64,000 nt of DNA, taken from the NCBI GenBank assembly GCA_036346205.1, contig JARFJB010000902.1:3061001-3125000 (forward strand). Direction: 5' to 3'. This stretch comes from Vesta saturnalis (taxonomy: Eukaryota > Arthropoda > Insecta > Coleoptera > Lampyridae). The translations under genes and the position numbers were made by a program. Below the pieces are notes generated by a model. That model saw only the letters and a list, made by a program, of their open reading frames with translations. It did not search any database and was not told the DNA's origin. Positions 35,386 through 46,820 of the stretch are shown one piece after another (the first letter of the stretch is position 1; every line of letters begins with the position of its first letter).

Positions 35386-35560
35386 AAGTCAACAACTGAT
35401 CGTGTAAATACAAAAATTCATTATCAAAAATGGTGTAATTCAAGCGTTTCAAAATATGCAGTAAACGAGTATGAAGTCTAAGGTACTCTACTTTCGAAGG
35501 CTTAATTTTAAATAAATGTATTAACGATTGAATGTTATGAAGTTTTTCTTTTAATAATTC

Positions 35561-37187
35561 CAGGAATAGTCAAAAGCTAGAATTTCAAAACAATTTCAGG
35601 AAAACCAAAATAACTAAATCAAAATAAAAAATTAAAATGTATACAAGCATTACTAGTTTTCTTATCAACGGTTAAGAGTTTGAAAATTTCACGTTAAATT
35701 AACGACCAGAGGTTATCTTAAATTTTACTATTGTAACAATAGCAAATTGTAAATCCAATAAAAGAAGATAATCTGCCAGAGAACTAATGTCCCAAAAAAC
35801 CGGCAAAACAATCGCACGATGTGATCTAAATATCAACAATCGTGTTAAACAAATGTAGCAAAAATAAAAGAAGTGGTTTGCAAAGCCACAAAAATATAAA
35901 ATAAAATAATGTGCGAAATAAGCACAAAAAATCAAAATAACTTTGAAAAATCATCAAAATAATAAAAATGTAAATAAGAAAACCAGAAAGTAAGAATCTC
36001 AAAAATACTAGAAATAAAGAACTAATGGGGTTTTATATCTTTAACATGAAAAACACCTAATGGTTTATTATCAAAAGGGGTAGCCAATCGGTACGTAGTT
36101 GCACCTAACACCTCAATAACTTTTGCTTCAATAAATTTTGGAGCTAACTTTTGACTATAATTTTTAGTCGCATCAGATAAAGTAAAATTCTTTTTCCAAA
36201 CTAACTCGCCGACGTTTAATTTTAATGGACGACGTCGAAAATTGTAAGATTTTGAATTTCTTTCGTAAGCTGCATGTAAATTTTGTTTAACTTGTTTAAA
36301 AACAGGTGAAAGTTGATTTAAATCTTGAACTAACTGTTCACGATTATTAATAAATAAATCATCCTCTTTAAAATAATTTAGTCCACCATAAAAATCTCCA
36401 GAAATTGGAACTGTCCGACCAAACGCCAAAAAGGAAGGTGAAAATTTCGTAGACTCATGTACAGCGTTAGGAATAGCATGGGCAATTTTGTGAATTTCAA
36501 CATCCCATTTCTTGTGATCATCTTTAATATAAGACCTAATCGCAGTACCTACCACTTTATTAACTCTCTCAACAAAATTTACTTGGGGATGATAACTTGC
36601 ATTAAACCAAATGGATTGAACTTTGTAAGAATTCATTAAATTTTTAAATTGTGCACTTTTAAATTGAGGAACGTCTAATTGTGAAAATACATTAACCATT
36701 TCAGAAATAAAGAGGGTTGAAATTTCATCAAAAGCCTATTTTCTATTCTTAATAGTATCAAACAAAACTTCGTCATGTCCTTCGGGTAAAAAGTCACTCT
36801 TTAATTTAGAAATAAGTTGACCCCATGTCTGAATTAATGGCTTAACATCTCTATACCAAATTAAACCTTTCCCTGAAAATAAATCAACACCATATAAAGG
36901 CATCTCCGACTTTGAAATATTTCGAGCTATCATTAACTCCTCACATCTTTGAATAAATGTAAAAACTTCTTTCTCACTACCATTAAATTTTAAATTTAAT
37001 TTATGAACATAAAGTCAACAACTGATCGTGTAAATACAAAAATTCATTATCAAAAATGGTGTAATTCAAGCGTTTCAAAATATGCAGTAAACGAGTATGA
37101 AGTCTAAGGTACTCTACTTTCGAAGGCTTAATTTTAAATAAATGTATTAACGATTGAATGTTATGAAGTTTTTCTTTTAATAATTCC
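35561..37187. repeat. Tandem duplication unit, copy 2, inside the gypsy element
   Basis: Second copy of the 1626-bp block. On its right it continues into unique gag 5' sequence, so this copy keeps the original left boundary of gag. Confidence 0.92.
36022..36735 (-). pseudogene. Gypsy integrase C-terminal fragment, copy 2 (open frame)
   Basis: A 225-residue open frame. It covers the end of the catalytic core ('SYHPQVNFVERVNKVVG', catalytic Glu in VER), the 'WDVEIHKIAHAIPNAVHEST' helix, 'PSFLAFGR', and the C-terminal GPF-like domain to 'GVFHVKDIKPH'. About two thirds of the integrase, including the HHCC zinc finger and first Asp, is gone. It is the better-preserved of the two copies. Confidence 0.9.
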
Positions 37188-37372
37188 AGTTCGAAGGTTT
37201 GGTTAACTTCAAATTCTTGTACTAATCAAATAAATTTGGATTAATCCTTTCTAAATTTAATTTACGTTTCTCATCAACAGTTAACTTTTCCGCAACATTA
37301 ACATTTCTAAAACTCAACTCTCTTTATAACTCATCACTACGTAGAACATCCACTAAATAATCTAAATTTGAC
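36736..37372 (-). pseudogene. Gypsy gag, copy 2 with gag 5' part
   Basis: Starts at ATG about 37372 ('MSNLDYLVDVLRSDEL'), followed by several stops. It resumes as the same gag core as copy 1 (36933-36736), ending 'TIKNRK' and stop. The nucleocapsid zinc knuckle is absent because the deletion removes everything after this point. Confidence 0.8.
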
Positions 37373-37546
37373 ATGGTAAAAAATAATACACAAACAATAA
37401 AATTTCACTAATCGTAAACACAATAAAAATATTCAATCGTAATAATACATTGTTACAATACCTTAAAAATGGTCAACTCTAACAATCGAAACTGAAACAA
37501 ACAAAAGCGAAAACAACCAGCAAATGGTAATGAACGCAAATCAAGT

Positions 37547-37564
37547 CCCATGCTCGATGCGCCA
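37547..37564 (-). other. Primer-binding site of the gypsy element
   Basis: TGGCGCATCGAGCATGGG on the minus strand starts 2 nt inside the 5' LTR. TGG is the complement of a tRNA CCA end. The priming tRNA was not identified. Confidence 0.7.
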
Positions 37565-37566
37565 GT

Positions 37567-38778
37567 ATAATAAATAGGGTGTAAATAGTGTAACAAATTT
37601 AATAATAAATAAATGTAATAATGAAATAAAGAAATAAGAGTAAATAAGTTCTCCAAACACAAATCGTTAAACTAACTGGAGGTACTAACCATTCACCACA
37701 AATAATGCCTTTGACTCAAATCGGTAGATTAAATATAGGGCCAGTCTTTTGATTTGCTTGATTACCACAATTTTCTGCTCGATTATTTTCACTTAACCTA
37801 AATAATAAAAATGTAATGTAACACTAATAAAAATGATCTCGGACGCCAAGTTATTTTTTTAATTCTGCTCGGAACAACTAAACCGAGTTTTACACTAAAA
37901 TTTTATCAAAATGAAAACTAATAAAAAATATAAAACTATGTTTATTTACAGTTAAAATTTAAGGTTATATAAATTATATCTTAAAACTAGTTATAGCCTT
38001 AACTTACTAATAACCATTAAAAATAAATAAATACCTGTACAATATATACAAAATCTTCTTGAGGATCCCTGGTATTATAAAAAATAATGCGGAATGCAAA
38101 CCAAGATAACGTAATCCTTGTGTAATGTTGCGAAATATATTGCAATAACAATGCTTTTATGTTATCAGCCACAGCCAAACTGGAATTATCCTTATAAATT
38201 TTCTTCTTAAAAATATATCTTCTTTAAATTGAATAATCCGTTTAATGCATTCTTTAAAATTTTCAAATAAAAATTGCAATCATAAAATCAAAGCGTACGC
38301 AACAGTAAAATTAAATGCGTATTTAAAATGTAATCAAAGTAAAAATAAAAGTAACAGTAAAAAACTGAACTAAAATAAAAGTGCCTGAAAAGAGTAAATG
38401 GTTTAATTTTTAGTATTACGCGTTAAAAGATATCTTACCATCAAATTAATGGCACTTTACACTAAAATATAGGTGGAAAACCAAACCACAGCTTCCTGCT
38501 TCAACATTCACCAGGAAGTAAAAAAAATGGATGCTTTGGAAGTTAGATCACGTCAGATGATGATGATGACGCGTTGCGTAAATCAAATGATCAGAAAACA
38601 ATTTGAGGTGGGAGTATAAACCTTTAAGAAATATATACCCTTAAGAAGATATGCAAATTAAGTTGCCAACCACATACCTACATTTCAATAATTAAAATGT
38701 TTCTTATATTTACAACAGAACGAATGAAAGAGCTTAAATTAAGGTATATTTCAATACAACTCAAAAAGGGTTGTTACA
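37567..38778 (-). repeat. 5' LTR of the gypsy element
   Basis: About 1.2 kb, a direct copy of 32171-33346 with a short extra segment near 37920-37936. It begins TGTAACAACCC on the minus strand. Confidence 0.9.
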
Positions 38779-39773
38779 AAATGGCAGACTGAAATTATTT
38801 AAGGTAAAACCAGATATCGCGGATGTTGTAATAATGGATAAGAACTTGAGTACTTTCGATTATTTAACTCTAAAACCACAGCCACATTTTTGTTAATTTA
38901 ATCTAAACGTAACATCTTAACTTGGTTCATCACATCAACAACCGCTCTTCCTTTCCCTTTCATGTGTCGCTTGCAATAAAAGATGACACCGCCATTTCTT
39001 AAAGGCGATGGGAATTTAAAAGTTTCACATACCCTCTGTAGGAAAACACTTATACATATTTTGGGACCGTTGCTATAAAATGCTTACATGAACTGTGTAA
39101 ATTTTATGCCACAAATATGCAGCAACAAGAATTCCGTACAAAATGTTTTGTACTCAATTTGTGTACTCAGGCTTTGTAGCCATATTACTGGCTAACAAAA
39201 GATACTTAAATCCTTGATCTGTAAGGTTTAGATTTTCTGGTATAAACAAATAGTATTTTAGCCATTAGCTGTTACCCTACATAAAACATTTATTAGAAAA
39301 ACTATTTAAAATTTAATTATCATTAATAAACGTCTTTCCAAATTTCCAGCTTTTACATATTGGCAAAATGTGGTTTAGTGGCTATAATGTACCTTTGTTT
39401 TTTAATAGATTTTAACCAAAAATGGATAAAATCAAGTTACTACAGGTATACGGTTTCATTATAATCGGTAATGTATTTCTTAAGTGATCAACAGTACACA
39501 CACTCGCACACACAACGCAACACGCACACCTACACGGCCACACCCACACACATACCCGCACGCTCTCACCCACAACCTCACCCACCTTAATTCAGTTGAA
39601 ATTTGATTAAGATTAGTTCTTTAAAAGAGAAATTAGTTTCTAGCCGCTAGAACAAGATACTAAACAAGCTGCTAGTATACCAGAAACGCTAGGAGGAGTC
39701 CCGCCAGCAACTTGTAAGTCGGTGCAAATAAATAAAATATTCTCCGTTATCTGCTTAGTTGTTGTGTCATTAT

Positions 39774-39776
<3 letters not shown>

Positions 39777-39825
<49 letters not shown>

Positions 39826-39833
39826 ATATATAT
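39777..39833. repeat. (TA)n microsatellite
   Basis: TA units with two TG variants near the right end. Confidence 0.92.
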
Positions 39834-40240
39834 GTATAATGTGCACTACTACGCTGTTGATTTTAATTTTCACCTAAAAGGGCATTTATTAACATTTTTT
39901 AGAATTTCAAAAGGCACTACTTTGTTTGAAATAACTTCTACATTAGTTACAATTTACTAGAACAGTAGTGACTGCATTGGTATTAGAAATAATTAGAATT
40001 TTGGTTGAGGTTATATTTCCGTAAAAATAAATTTTCAGGGAAGTTATGAAAAAATGACAACGGCAATATTAACTAGCAACATAACTTAGTATATCATAAC
40101 AATTTCAATTGTCTCCGGTATCATGAACACGATAAAAACCAAAATTTCTGTTTTAGCCTTACTACGCCAGCGCAGTAATGACGCCATTCTCCTCATAATG
40201 TAGGGTTTACATATAATTCTAGCGTAACAATGCACATTAT

Positions 40241-40243
<3 letters not shown>

Positions 40244-40301
<58 letters not shown>
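40244..40301. repeat. (TA)n microsatellite
   Basis: About 28 uninterrupted TA units. Confidence 0.92.
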
Positions 40302-40689
40302 TATCAAGAATCAAGAGTGTGGCCGTTATCTTAATTTGAACAATTACCTTCTTAATGTTTCAAGATTAATTGTAGATAAACCATTCGTAAATATCATTTA
40401 AAAAAGTATTTAAAGATAGTACTGCAAAAGTGTAATGGGCTTTAGTACATAAAATTAAATCTACTTTAGTTTATAAAGGTAATATTAAACCTCAAATTAA
40501 AAAAATTGTAAAATAGATTTGAATTATTTATTACGTAATTATTCAAGTAAATTTGGAGGTTTAATACAACATCAAATTTACAATATAATGTTGCTGATTC
40601 TATTAAATGCTATCATGGTGACAGTTCAACTATAGGACAAATATTTCATTATTTTTAAATACACTGTTCACATAAAAAGAGAAACGAAT

Positions 40690-41560
40690 TACGGAAATAA
40701 GGAAGTAAGAAATCTGTGTAAAAAATTTAAAGAAGAAAGGAGAGGATATCTAATAAGAACACTATTTTACATAAAGGACAAGAAGAGATAATACAACTAT
40801 GGAAAGAATATTATAACCAGTTACTTAATGTAAACGAAGAGGATAAAGAAATAACCGAGGAAGAAATTGTAATAGAAGAGAACTACAACCAAGGTAATGA
40901 TGAATCACCAACAAGAAAAGAAATTGCTACGACAATAAATAATCTTAGAAGCAATAAAAGTCCTGGGAATGACGGGTTGTATGCAGAGCATTATAAGTAT
41001 GGCGGAGAAGAATTGATAACGTGCATTCAACACTTATTGGAAGTAATGTGAAAACAAGAAAAACTACCACAATGGAACGAAGTAGTGATATTACCTATTT
41101 ATGAGAAAGGAGACAAAACAAACTGTGAGAATTACAGATCCTAAATGTAGCATATAAAATCCTGGCGACACATCTAAAGGATAAGTTAAAAACAAGAATA
41201 GAGGAAGTGATAGGTGAATACCAGACTGGATTTAGCAAACGGAGATCAGTGATAGACCAAATGTTTGTGCTAAGAGAATTTCGAGCTATGAATATAAAGA
41301 AGATATACATATGGTTATCATAGATTTCACGCAAGCGTTCGACTCCATAGGTAGGAAAGAACTATATGCAGCATTAATACATAACATGTCAGAAGAGTTT
41401 AAAGTATACGATGGACTGAGACAAGGCGAAAGTTCTTTTTAACTGTGCACTGGAATATGTAATTACTAAGTAGAAAGGCGAAGCTAAACAGAACAGGTTT
41501 AGTATACCACAATAAACATCAGGTTCTCACATTTGCCGGCGATTTGGTAATTTTAGCAAG
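40690..41560 (+). pseudogene. LINE reverse transcriptase relic (RTE/craft-like)
   Basis: Plus-strand pieces read in RT order: 'EIATTINNLRSNKSPGNDGL' (fingers), 'WNEVVILPIYEKGDKTNCEN' (palm entry), a stretch resembling 'QTGFSKRRSVIDQMF' near 41222, 'VIIDFTQAFDSI' (motif A with its Asp intact) near 41320, 'GLRQGE' near 41413, and 'VLTFAGDLVILAR' near 41525, the YADD box degraded to AGD. Stops and small deletions separate them. The motif spacing is compressed between GLRQG and AGD, so about 100 codons are missing there. Confidence 0.78.
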
Positions 41561-42349
41561 GACCAAGGCAAAATTGAAATCTATAATTTTGAAATTGGTG
41601 GGTCAAATATGGAACGCCATTCGCCGTATCCAATGGCAGAAGCTGTTTTGTCTACGCGTGAGATTGCAACTCTATATTGGGCAGGGAGGGCGTCAATTTC
41701 ACTATTTGAGGCGTCATTCTTTTAAAAAATCCGCCCTTTTCAGGGTCACAGATAGTATAGAAAGCAATTTTCTAATGCGACATAATAATTTAAAAAACAA
41801 ATTTTATTATCCGTTCTAAATTATACATACGCCTTCTAGGGGATATTCAACATACTAGATTTTTTTCGTATAGTTTCAATTGTTTAATAATTAATTTATT
41901 TTTTTTACGACTTTGATACCAAACGCCATCTACCGGCTAGAACAAAACTAAACCGACAATGTTAGTAATGTTAATAATAGAGACGCCCCCACGAAGCCTC
42001 TCGCGAGCGAGACTTAGTTTATTAAAATCGGTTGAGTTAAAATGGAGTTGACATTTTCTCAAATTCACATTTAGTATTTACCTCTTCCCCTTCCCCTTAT
42101 TTTACTAGATAGAGAAAATGCTAAAAAAATAAAATGTAGTTTATAATACATTTATTTTGGACAAATCTAGATAATTCCGATTTTCTAATTTGGTAAAGTC
42201 CCTAGATTAAGAGAGTATCGCAATTCGTTTGTTCACTGCTTTGAAGGTAAAATAGCTGCCGGTATCGTCACGTACGTCATTTGACTGTGATTTGGGTTAT
42301 TTTTGCTGTCATTTGTTGTCAATGTGTGTATTCATAATAATTTCATATA
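41561..42349. other. Intergenic, nothing recognised
   Basis: The plus frame at 41544-41819 merely continues the LINE scrap and then random sequence. No repeats or further domains seen. Confidence 0.45.
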
Positions 42350-43195
42350 CAGGGTCACCCGAATTCGATGGTCAAAACGAAAACAGGCAATTCTTCTGAC
42401 CCAATGAAAAAAAATTATTAATAAATGTAGGGTCTATTTTATCGATTTTCAAGACAGAGTGTTTTTTAATTTTTTCGATCTCGCAGTCACCACAAAAATT
42501 ACCCTGTATGTTCCAAATTAAAATTAAAATTAAAGGTGATTTATGTCTTGTGTTTTAAACAATTTCCATGGATTTAAACAAAACAATTCATGTACAGGAA
42601 AGTAACAACATTCGTTTGGTACCCGAGTGGTTAGGTCTGCTGGTTGGCAGCTGTCATCCCTCTGAAGTTGTGGTTTCGAATCCCGACAGCGCAAATTATT
42701 TTTTTTTTGAAAAGTGCCTAAACTGGGGTGAAGAAACAAACAGGTGATGTCATATATTGAATCCATTTGCTTCATATTAATGATTTGAACTTTTCTTGTG
42801 GATTTATCATACCTTAATTAACTTCGTTTTTCCTTCGTTAGCCGTACATCAAAAAACTATTGCTTTTGGAAATTCGTCATAGAGTTTGAAAAAATCTTAT
42901 TTTGAAATTAATTCAAGTCTTAAAAATGGTGAATAATGAATTTGTTTTGAATGGATTCAAAACTCCGGAAGGAAATTTTGCACTCTTCAAATTTTTCCTT
43001 TCTTTCTGTAACTCCGCTAGTTTGGAACATGCAGGGTCATTTTTATGGTAACTCTGCGAAATCGAAAAAATTAAAAAACGCTCTGTACCTGGAAAACCGG
43101 TAACAATAGACCCTACATTTATTAATAATTTTTGGTTTCATTTGGTCAGAGGAACCGGCTGTTTTCGTTTTGACCATCGAGTTCGGATCACCCTG
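42350..43195. mobile_element. Non-autonomous mariner-type element (MITE) with a tRNA-like core
   Basis: Ends CAGGGTCACCCGAA at 42350 and its inverted counterpart finishing 'tcaccctg' at 43195, each flanked by TA. Inverted arms of about 150 bp share 'gaccctacatttattaat', 'ccatcgagttcgg' and related words. The middle has no transposase. It contains a tRNA-like segment (42612-42690) and 846 bp in total. It sits 25 bp before the THAP start codon of the P-element-like gene. Confidence 0.8.
42612..42690 (+). repeat. tRNA-like insert (SINE-type) inside the MITE
   Basis: 'tggtacccgagtggttagg' matches the A box and D arm of a class II (Ser/Leu) tRNA, and 'ggtttcgaatcccgacagc' matches the T arm/B box. 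An oligo(T) tract follows, as in pol III transcripts. The 5' acceptor strand does not pair with the 3' 'gacagcgc', so it is not a functional tRNA. Confidence 0.6.
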
Positions 43196-43220
43196 TACAT
43201 ACAAACAAATTGATAAAGTA

Positions 43221-43400
43221 ATGCCGGGTTGTTGTGTTCCTGAGTGTAACAACAGAAGTCAACGTAGTTACCGGATGTTTAACATGCCTAGTAATAAGAA
43301 GGATGTAACGGGAAAAAAATTGTGGATTGACTATATTAACCGAGATGTGTTCCTCTCAAAGCATGTATTTGTGGTTAATCACCGGAAGTACAACTACTAA
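43221..43400 (+). pseudogene. THAP domain exon of a P-element-like transposase
   Basis: ATG 43221 opens 'MPGCCVPECNNRSQRSYRMF', the C-x(2-4)-C start of a THAP zinc finger. 'KLWIDYINRDV' with the conserved Trp and 'SKH' follow. The second zinc pair (C-x2-H) should come next, but the frame stops at 43400. The matching residues appear at about 43420-43440 in another frame after 'ctgcag', so there is a frameshift or a mis-spliced joint. THAP binds the element's termini in P-type transposases (THAP9 family). It belongs with the exons at 43588, 48658 and 48884. Confidence 0.8.
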
Positions 43401-43587
43401 ATTAGTATAAACTGCAGGCACATTTTGATGATACACAATATGAACTTGGCCCACAAGACAAAAAAAAGTGCTGTTCCGACAGTTACTGTTGAACAACTTA
43501 ACAGTGGAAATCGTAAAAGAAAATATCTGATGGTAGTTTGTATATCTAAAAACCATTATTAAACACTTATAATATAAAAAATGTACA

Positions 43588-43669
43588 GGTCATATAGTGT
43601 TCAATAATCCTGAAGAAATTCAGCAGGGCATCACAGCATCCACTTCTAATATGCCTAATGAGTTACCAG
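43588..43669 (+). pseudogene. Small linker exon of the P-element-like transposase
   Basis: 82 nt between acceptor 'atgtacag' and a perfect donor CAG/GTAAGTA. One frame reads 'FNNPEEIQQGITASTSN', a low-complexity linker. The mariner-type insertion begins at 43677, just inside the following intron. Confidence 0.6.
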
Positions 43670-44059
43670 GTAAGTACAATGTGTCCCATTTTGGTTGAAA
43701 TTGTATGGTATCTCGTTTGCGAGCAAAGATAGAAAAATTCGGTTTTCGCGACACTGTTCTAATTTTTCGTGAAACGAAAGTTGCCACAGTCATAGTCCTA
43801 TTAGTATTTGAGATACATGGCCAAATTTAAAATTTGCACATTTTAAGCACCCCTCGTAACTGCTTTGCCTTGTAATTTATCGAAATGGTGAAATGTGGGT
43901 TTTTTACAGAATTTTCCGTAGAATTTAGTGGCGTGGAAGTTTTCCCCACAAAAAGTTCATGGATTTAACATTTTGATGATATAGTTGGCCATGAAACCTA
44001 TAAACAGCATAAACACGTATTTTCTTGAACGTCCAAGATATATTTGAGCATTAGAAAAG

Positions 44060-46800
44060 CACTAGTAGATTCTTACTGCTTTATTATAGTTATAAATATA
44101 TAATTACGCGATTATAATAAATCTAAGGACTTTTACGCAGAAATTCAAAAATAATCACAAAAAATTATGCAAATTAGGTACAATAGTTTTTGAAACATAT
44201 TCAAACTGTCACATTTTTTTTTTAATTGGGTAAAATGCATATTACATCTTCTGAAAAAGTATTAATGGCAATAAAGCTTATAAAGAACACTTTATAGTGT
44301 AATATTATTTTGATGCACCGTGTATGTGTAGTATTTTGATCACAAGTTGATGTAATTGATACGCCACTGGAATTTAGTGAGGCATTGGTTATCTTGTGAA
44401 TATCGTTTGAATACTGCGAAAGATTTTCGTGTTGAAAGCGTTAAATTTGGTTGAGAAATAATGTTTTGAGTAAATCTGTATTAATACGGCACTGGTAAAA
44501 CTACTGGTCTTTTGCTACGATGTATGGAGGAATGTTAATTAAAGAAATCGTTGTAGACGTATAAGTAAGTGAGGTTATGATATATTGATGTCTTATTAAC
44601 GTGCAGTAAGGAATATATATGAATATTTTTGTTTGCAGAAATTTTTGTAATATGGTGCAATAACGCTAAATTAATGCATGTTCAAGAATGAAGTTGATAG
44701 AATGTGAGGGAGTTTGTTAGATATTGCGGAAATAAGATTCGCCTACTTGCGAGATTTGCATAGAAAGTTGAGAGATAATGTGGTTAACGTACAGGGTGAA
44801 TGTATTTGCAATTGATGATTTCTTCGGAAAATTTTTAGTGAGTTTACAAAGTAATTCAAGATCGCTACGTTTATTTCGCATCGTTAGCGTCTTCTTCCAC
44901 GTTGTAACCTTCGACGCGGCAAAGAAACGCACGAAATACTCAGTTGTGATAGGTGAATTTTGATCTTAGCGCGAATTTATTGTGACGTATTGGCAATATG
45001 GCGGGCAAGAGGTATATAAGCGAGCGTCCAAATTTGAGGGATTGTTGTTGGTGAGTTAGTTGATTAGATGTTTTCAGCAAAGGTCGCGCGCGCGCTATAA
45101 CCATCAGAATGGCTAGTGTGGGAGTTTATTCTTGAAAATTATAGTTTAGCAGGGCATGTATAGCGACTGCATTAACCCATAAGGAGATAAATCGTGTAGA
45201 CATTCACAACTAAATAATTTAATATGGTGAGTTGAAGGAAAACATTAGTGGTTTTCTTCAAGAAATAAAAAGTGCTTAGGCAGATTAGAAGTTAACACAG
45301 CAAATATTTTGTTATTAATGTTCAATTGTGGGACGCGTGACCTAATATTATTATAAAGAAAAGTGAAGGTAACCATTTAATTACCCAAACATGAATGTGT
45401 ACAATCATTAGCAATACCAAATTGATTGTATAAAAACGAATAAGAACTTTAATGTGTAACCATGTTTCATTGTGATAAACGTTTTGAAGGGCAAACATCA
45501 CAGTATAAGGTGATGTTAAGCTAACGAGCCGCAATACAAGGTACGTGAGTGAACAAACTATAGACACTGCGTTAGTTAGTAGCCGAGTGCGTAGGGCGAA
45601 TAAACGGCTACCTCTTGTGTTTTGTGCATAGTGCATCTAAGAATTAAAAAAAAAGGAAACCGAAGCAGATCATATGGACTACAACTACCGCACCGAAAAA
45701 GGATTAATTAATGTAATACGTCAGAGTTAGATTTAGATTTTATTGAGCCAAGACAAGTACGATTTTCTTTTAAGTACATTTTTTTTTGTTATTGTTGCAT
45801 TAATTACGGTTCCTTCAAAGAAAAAAAAGGTAATCGAACTTTAGTTATTTTGTCAATATATATCCACTATTTAATTTATTTTGTCATTTATTTGTGTCAA
45901 TTGTGTGCCTAACTGGTTACACCTGATAAGTGAAATTAGTCTTTGCATATTTTCGAATTTAAGGAGCGATTGGAAATTGCGTAATGAGCCAGTTCGTTCA
46001 AAAAATTTCATTTTAACTTTGAAATATTAAAGCAGAACACTACTGACAAAGTACTTATTATTATTTTTTTTTGATTCAGTAATAATACGGTTTTGAAGTA
46101 TTAAAGTTTAAACCTATTAATGAATGTCTAAATATGGTTTTCAAGATAAAGTAGTAATAAAATATAACGATATTATTGATGATACAAGCACTAACCGCTC
46201 TATGTTTAAATTATTCAGAAATTAACGTTTTTTTTTTTTGAGATAACAATTCATTGTTAAACCGATTTCGTTTATTTTATTTAGAATTTTCTAAATTGGG
46301 AATATTTATTTAATTCAAAGTTTTATAACAGTTAGAAATATAATTTAACAGGTATACAAGAGATACTTAACAAGTATTCAAATTAACGTCTTACGATTTG
46401 GGAATTTTCATTTGTACAAGGTGTGTTCAATAATTTTACGACGTGTATTTTAGAATTTTTCTTAAGCATTTGGATCAATTTATTTTGAAGTGTGATTGAA
46501 TTTGAATGGTGAATGGTTTTACTGAGTAGGCCGCAATCCTGTCTTCCACAGTCAGATAGGATTAATTTACCATAAGACTATTTTAGCAAAATTTAGGATT
46601 GTGGTGGCACCTAGAGACAATTTTTCCAGAACTGATCTTTGTGAATTGTAGATTAATGGTAACCGTATGCACACGCGACGCGTAGTGCGGTTTGGACGTG
46701 TAACAATTTCCAAATTTGTAAGTAGGCTGGACATAGTCTGATCTGATTGTAATTGACCTGTCAAATCCGATTAAAATTATTTTTGTGCAACAATCGTATT
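44060..46800. other. Unexplained 2.7 kb inside the nested mariner-type element
   Basis: Lies between the left terminus and the transposase, where related elements have little DNA. No coding frame. 'gcaagaggtatataagcgag' at about 45005 is a promoter-like TATA setting, followed by 'gtcgcgcgcgcgc' at 45085. It may be a further insertion such as a solo LTR, but no paired ends were found. Confidence 0.4.
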
Positions 46801-46820
46801 GTTTGTTCATTGTTCAAAAT

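Larger units (their letters stand above)
33935..35560. repeat. Tandem duplication unit, copy 1 (1626 bp) inside the gypsy element
   Basis: Near-identical to 35561-37187. The two copies differ at only a handful of positions, including one lost A near 34676 and one extra G near 33975. The junction shows the short shared word 'ccag', fitting unequal exchange or slippage. Confidence 0.92.
32171..38778 (-). mobile_element. Ty3/gypsy LTR retrotransposon, internally deleted and duplicated
   Basis: A 6.6-kb element reading right to left. Two direct LTRs (38778-37567 and 33346-32171) begin TGTAACAACCC. A primer-binding site TGGCGC... lies 2 nt inside the 5' LTR and a polypurine tract AGGAGGGGGTG directly before the 3' LTR. 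Inside are gag and the integrase C-terminal part only. Protease, RT, RNase H and the integrase N-terminus and first Asp are absent. A 1626-bp block containing the gag-integrase junction is present twice in tandem. The LTRs differ by scattered substitutions and a ~16-bp insertion, so the element is not brand new. It cannot encode its own replication. Confidence 0.92.
38779..40680. other. Intergenic stretch with microsatellites
   Basis: No coding frame. It holds a CACA/CACG-rich tract at about 39497-39590 and (TA)n tracts at 39777-39833 and 40244-40301. Otherwise AT-rich with nothing recognised. Confidence 0.5.

Noticed and set aside
36457..36639. Plus-strand 60-codon frame repeated at 34831-35013
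   Set aside because: Antisense shadow of the gypsy integrase; it is repeated only because the block is duplicated.
42612..42690. Functional tRNA-Ser or tRNA-Leu gene
   Set aside because: D and T arms match but the acceptor stem does not pair and the anticodon arm is poor.
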